Below, in pieces: positions 59,731 through 64,000 of a DNA stretch of 64,000 nucleotides; positions within the stretch are counted from its first letter, which is position 1, and every line of letters starts with the position of its first letter. The DNA is from Gossypium raimondii (lineage: Eukaryota > Streptophyta > Magnoliopsida > Malvales > Malvaceae), in assembly GCF_025698545.1 (NCBI RefSeq), contig NC_068567.1, positions 4,960,001-5,024,000 on the forward strand, given 5' to 3'. The notes below the pieces were generated by a model. The model did not search any database, was not told the DNA's origin, and worked only from the letters and a program-made list of their open reading frames with translations. The translations under genes were made by a program, and so were the position numbers.

Positions 59731-61799
59731 TGTTGGAAAATTTTAGTTTAGAAAACAGTTTTGAGTAACAACAGAAATTTAAAAATTTAGAAAATTAAGT
59801 CGATTGGTAATATTTACAGTAATAAATTTTTTCTTGAAATGTACTTGTGCTTAGAGCAAAAAGAATTTAAATAATTTCAACTTTTAACTAAATAGTCTTC
59901 TTTGTTATCCTTGTACCCTAAATTGCGTCGAATGTGGGCTTGAACAACACAAACCAAACATAGAACAAGAAACAATTTAATTATTTTAAGTAGGAAATTA
60001 ATTCTCTCAAATAAAATCAATAGAAATTGTAATTCTTGGAAAATATAATTTATTCTTAGAAAAAATTTCACTATTCTCTAGTAGAATAACAATATATGAA
60101 ACTCGTGTATTAATAGCTCTACTAATGTAATCTATTTATAGGAAAAGACAGAAAAATTCTAGTTGAATAAGACTTAAACAAATAATATTTATTTAATAGA
60201 AAATCACTTTCTTAATCTAACTAGAAGGGGAGCACACCTTAGATAAAAAAACATTAGAGTTGTTGCCCTCAAACATTGTATTGGATCCAATTAATGTGTT
60301 TTTAAACTTTTGAGTCAGTAGCATTATAATTTAATTCAATCTAATATTTGTTTTATTTCTCAAAATAAATATTATTGATTTAATTAATTTAAATGAATTA
60401 ATTTCTCAATTAAATAATTTTCTCAACCCAATTCGATATTGGTAAAGTTGTGACAATTTTACCGTAAAAGAATCCATGAGAAAATATATTTAATTTCTAT
60501 TTTCAACGAATTCATAAGGACTAATTAATTTAATTTCATTTTCAAACTTCAATTATTTAATTATAATTAATTAGCTAATATTTAATTGTTTTAAAATTAA
60601 TTTTCAAGTCATTTTTTTACTCAATGAAAAAGCGCATTCATTTGTAAATGCGCCACATTTCTCTAACTTCATCATTTTCGTTCATTTCTGTTCATTTGAT
60701 TCTACATGCAATTAATTTTTTATTTCAACGAGCTAGCGGAATGATGGATTTGACATATATAATTAGGGATCAAATAATTTATAATTTAAGTTTCAACTTT
60801 TTGCTTATTAATTACAAACTTATTTAATCACATAGTCATTCTATTATAGTATCGTGACTGAGCTCGCTTAATTACATATCATCACGAAAGCTACCCAATA
60901 AGTGCTTGTCCAATAACCTTTTCATAAATGTGTTACCTACCCTCATAGGATATTTTAAATCTTTTTGGAATAAATTTGTTATTCTAATATAATCATATTT
61001 TATCTTATGGTAATCATTACATATTTCTTCATGAAAAGTCAATTACTATAAAATAGTAATCAAGTTGTTTATAACAAAAATAAACAACCCGTAACCGCGT
61101 TTACTTTTCATCTATCATGTAATGTCAATTAGAGGATATCATTTACTCTTTAGTTGGACTATGAATTCCACTATTGTGAATGATGCTACATGCTGCAAAA
61201 GTCATATACTCAACATACCAACTTTTGGTTCCTTATCTATTTGAACTCTGGTTTTTACTTGAATCAAAGTATATGAGCGACGCATATATAGTTCATCATC
61301 CACTCAAGATTAAGGTATGTTGCATTATAAATGTCGCAAGTGAATAAATCCATAAATGGATCTAGAATCTATTCTACTTGGGTCCTGTTTGATATATTGT
61401 CAGCCCAATCAGCCACATCTATATCTTTATCTTCTAGGAATCATTCGCTTCGGTACTCAAGACAAAGCATTTCCCCAATTGGACTTAATAGAGGACATAT
61501 TAGTCTTTCAACCAATTTGCTCATTTTCGATTAGACTAAGGATATGTTTAGGTTCATATACTAAAATAAATTGTCTTTCTGTATTATGATCCGACCACAT
61601 AATATTGTTTAGTATTAGTTAAATTTTAGATAATTGATGAGCCAATTTTTACTTCCATTTTGGTCTGTGTGCAAAAACATTAAGGACAATAAACAAAGGG
61701 CATTAATGTAATTAATAGATATTTTATTAAATCAATTTATTCAAAAAATATAAATATACTTAATCGAAAATACTACTCTAAGCTCATTAGATCCCAACA
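59731..61799 (-). mobile_element. Probable solo LTR, ~2.07 kb
   Basis: The sequence is bounded by TGTTGG and CCCAACA, the same kind of ends as the solo LTR at 42548-43454. A minus-strand TATA box (CCTATAAATAG, about 60131-60141) would place U3 at 61799-60140 and R/U5 at 60130-59731. The right flank is GGTTG. The left flank reads GGTTGTTGG, which fits a GGTTG target duplication if two bases were lost at the junction. Part of the U3 (61180-61560) resembles LTR wording I recall from cotton. No gag or pol is present. Left edge and type are tentative. Confidence 0.5.
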
Positions 61800-62149
61800 G
61801 GTTGTACCATGAATTGGTCGAGGTATTGATCCAAAATAAAGGTTTGAATTGATTAACTCATGAACCGATATGAAATATTGAGCCAAACTAAAAAATTGAT
61901 TGAGTTGATAGTTGAACTGATTTTCTTTTTCCTTTCTTATGTTTTTTAAATAATTAATCAATTAATCTTAATATTTTGATCGAACGGAAAACTAGTGATA
62001 TGACTAATTAACACAATTTTGAAAACCTCGGCAAATATCAAAATCTAAAAAGGGATATTCATGAAAATGCAAACAACTTTATTTTTTATTTTTTATTTCT
62101 AAATACATATAAGCCTGTATATATACATCTATAACATATATAGAAATAA
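61800..62149. other. Short gap between the LTR and the LINE
   Basis: 61800-61990 is AT-rich with GAATTGGTCGAGG and AACCGATATG words seen in decayed plant repeats. Nothing coding is seen. Confidence 0.35.
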
Positions 62150-62155
62150 CATACA

Positions 62156-63448
62156 TTGAGAAGACCAAGAGTGTTATCATTGGGATCCCAGCGATTACAG
62201 TGGCTGCTGTGGCTTGGGATGATGGAGAGTGGTGGTAACGATGGGTTGGGAGGAGACGAGATCTCCCTATTAACAGAGGAGCTTATTCAACTTTCGGTAA
62301 AGAGTTCGATGGTGGAACCAAACGGGAAGTTTTCTCTAATATGTTCTATATGGACTAAGAAATCTTATAATCAGGAGAGCTTCAAAGCACAGATGATGAG
62401 CATTTGGAAGACAAAGAAGAAATTTGGGATTCAAGGGGTAGGACAAAATCTTTTTATGATATCGTTTGAATCAGAAGAGGATTTAAAGACGGTCTTGGAA
62501 GGTCAGCCATGGTTGTTTATGAAGTAATTAATCCTTTTTGATCGATTGAGTAAATCAATGGCGAGAGATCAAATCAGGCTTGTTTCATCTCCGTTTTGGA
62601 TTAAAATCGGGCCTTGCTTACCAGAGTTTGACAAAAAAGATCTGCTACATGCAGTAGGTGTTACTTTTGGAAGGGTGCTCAGATCTGAAATACTGGGTGA
62701 GTTTTGCCGTCTTAGAGTGAAATTAAATGTACAGAGACCCCTTCACAGGGGTATTTTTGTTTCAATAGGGAATGGAAATAAATTTTGGATTCCATTCAAG
62801 TATGAAAAGCTGCAGACTTTTTGCTTTGGGGGTGGAATGTTGGGGCACAGTCTTCATGATTGTACAGAAATTGCACCTGCAGAGGAAAATAGAATTAGAG
62901 AGGATCCACCTTTTTCTTTGGCTTTAAAAGCAGAATTAAATCTGGTTGGAAGGGAGAGTCTAAAGCTAAATGCCCTAGCAAAGAAACTATAAATACAATG
63001 TTCGTATGTTGGAAAATCTACAGAAAAACAGGAAGAGCCTTCATACAACAAACAAAGTAGTGGTATGATAAGAGAACCGCAAGATGATGCTTGGTTGACA
63101 ACAAAAACAGCAGATTTGGAGATACAAAAGGAGGAAGGAAGCAACGAAGGGAATAATGAAGACAAACACGCCAATAGATCGAATTTAGCCAGGAGAACCA
63201 GCTGGAAAAGGATGAAATTAATAGGAGTAATGAGGAATAATGAAATAGAACGCCAAGTGCATAAAAGGAAATTGACAGAGATCACACAGGATAAGTACGA
63301 AGTAAGAGAGACTCAGGCAAAAATACAAAAAAGGGCGAGACATGGCGAACGGGTTCTAACAAATGAGATTGAAACTTATTCGATAATAGAATATTCTAAT
63401 CAGAATGGACCGGCGACTGCCAATGGGCTAGCCGACCGGACACAATGA
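62156..63448 (+). pseudogene. LINE ORF1 (DUF4283 / CCHC protein), pseudogene
   Basis: RNA-binding ORF1-type protein. Reading one frame: ISLLTEELIQLSVKS, then the DUF4283 core SESFKAQM-like region, GQNLFMISFESEEDLKTVLEGQPWLF, DQIRLVSSPFWIKIGP, RGIFVSIGNGNKFWIPFKYEKLQTF, and a damaged zinc knuckle CFGGGMLGHSLHDC. In relatives this reads CX2CX4HX4C; here the second cysteine is Gly. Stops break the frame at 62525 and 62990. A charged Lys/Glu-rich tail continues in the same frame to 63448. Possible starts upstream are not decisive. Related proteins are abundant in cotton and other eudicot genomes. Confidence 0.75.
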
Positions 63449-64000
63449 AAATCATATGCTAGAATGTTCGTGGATTGGGGAGTCCACGGGCAGTAAAGAG
63501 GCTTCGGTTTCTACTAAAGCAAAATAATCCCCAAATAGTCTTCCTGATGGAGACTAAAGTTAGTGGAAAATGTATGGAGGTAATTAGGAGGAGGTGTGGA
63601 TTCACGAATGGGCTTGAAGTAGGAGCTACTGGTATTCGAGGCGGGATTTGCTTAGCATGGAAAGAGGAGGTCCAGGTCAATCTTAAAACCATGTCAACTA
63701 GTCATATTGATGTGTTAATAAAAGAAGAAGGGGTTCATAAAGAATGGATATATACAGGTTTTTATGGATCACCTTACGCACAAAATAAAAATGCCTCATG
63801 GGACCTACTAAGGAAATTGGGGCAGGAGCGAGAGTATCCATGGTTAGTGAGCGGAGATTTTAATGAAATAGCTTATTCATTTGAAAAAAGGGGAGGTCAG
63901 CTTAAGGAGGAAAAGAAGATGGTAGCATTTCGTGAAGTTCTGGAAGACTGCCAACTTATTGACGTGGGATAATCAGGAATATGGTATACTTGGGAAAGGG
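63445..64000 (+). pseudogene. LINE ORF2 endonuclease part, pseudogene, partial
   Basis: The start ATG (63445-63447) overlaps the ORF1 stop as ATGA. Endonuclease/exonuclease/phosphatase-fold motifs follow: NVRGLGSPRAVKRL, IVFLMETKVS, GGICLAWKEEV, YTGFYGSPYAQNK, WLVSGDFNEI and a broken SGIWYTWEKG at the edge. A TAG at 63460 replaces the tryptophan normally in the CWNVRGLG motif, and a TAA at 63970 replaces the residue before SGIWYTW. The catalytic E in METK and the D and N of GDFNE are kept. Reverse transcriptase would lie beyond base 64000. Confidence 0.8.

Larger units (their letters stand above)
62150..64000 (+). mobile_element. Degenerate plant LINE (L1-type), truncated by window edge
   Basis: Two overlapping open regions in the usual LINE order: an ORF1 with DUF4283 and zinc knuckle, then an ORF2 starting with an apurinic-endonuclease domain. 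The reverse transcriptase would lie beyond the right edge. Several in-frame stops show it is inactive. The 5' boundary is only approximate, and no target duplication can be tested because the 3' end is outside the window. Confidence 0.8.

Noticed and set aside
61331-61589. Two overlapping frames that might form a small gene
   Set aside because: They lie in the U3-like part of the probable LTR and have no conserved motif.

Overview
The window is nuclear DNA of a eudicot plant. It is AT-rich, with intron-rich genes, GT-AG splicing and long gene-poor stretches full of decayed transposable elements. Several repeats, above all the plant-mobile-domain Mutator-like element and the DUF4283 LINE, resemble what I remember from cotton (Gossypium, Malvaceae). 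That species guess is recollection, not a search result.

Six host genes can be modelled, and the exons of each join in frame. (1) Cytosolic NAD-malate dehydrogenase, minus strand, 520-2908, 7 exons, 332 aa. (2) Splicing factor SLU7, plus, 6585-10278, 9 exons, 543 aa. (3) An ALOG/LSH transcription regulator, plus, 17503-18156, one coding exon, 217 aa. (4) A PMT/QUASIMODO-type Golgi methyltransferase, plus, 32448-36196, 7 exons, 616 aa. (5) An NDR-type AGC kinase, plus, 45993-49907, 13 exons, 548 aa. (6) A casein kinase 1-like (CKL) kinase, minus, 52195-56108, 14 exons, 461 aa, with one apparent GC-AG intron. These are independent housekeeping, signalling and developmental genes, with no sign of a cluster or shared pathway.

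The accessory DNA between them is the more unusual part. A 4.3 kb Mutator-like element (22387-26684) has ~200 bp terminal inverted repeats and a 10 bp target duplication, and carries a broken plant-mobile-domain gene. A 1.08 kb fold-back relative (58644-59720) has ~330 bp arms and a 9 bp target duplication. A ~2.07 kb probable solo LTR (about 59731-61799) follows it directly. A gypsy (Athila-like) gag remnant on the minus strand (41340-43987) is interrupted by a 907 bp solo LTR (42548-43454). A degenerate LINE runs off the right edge (62150-64000). There are also several MITE families, a SINE-like stretch, and a plastid-type tRNA-Pro(UGG) copy (38534-38607), probably a plastid or mitochondrial insertion.

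I found no CRISPR array, operon, viral genome or convincing new biological system. The strongest observations concern nested transposon history, the GC-AG intron and some local duplications.
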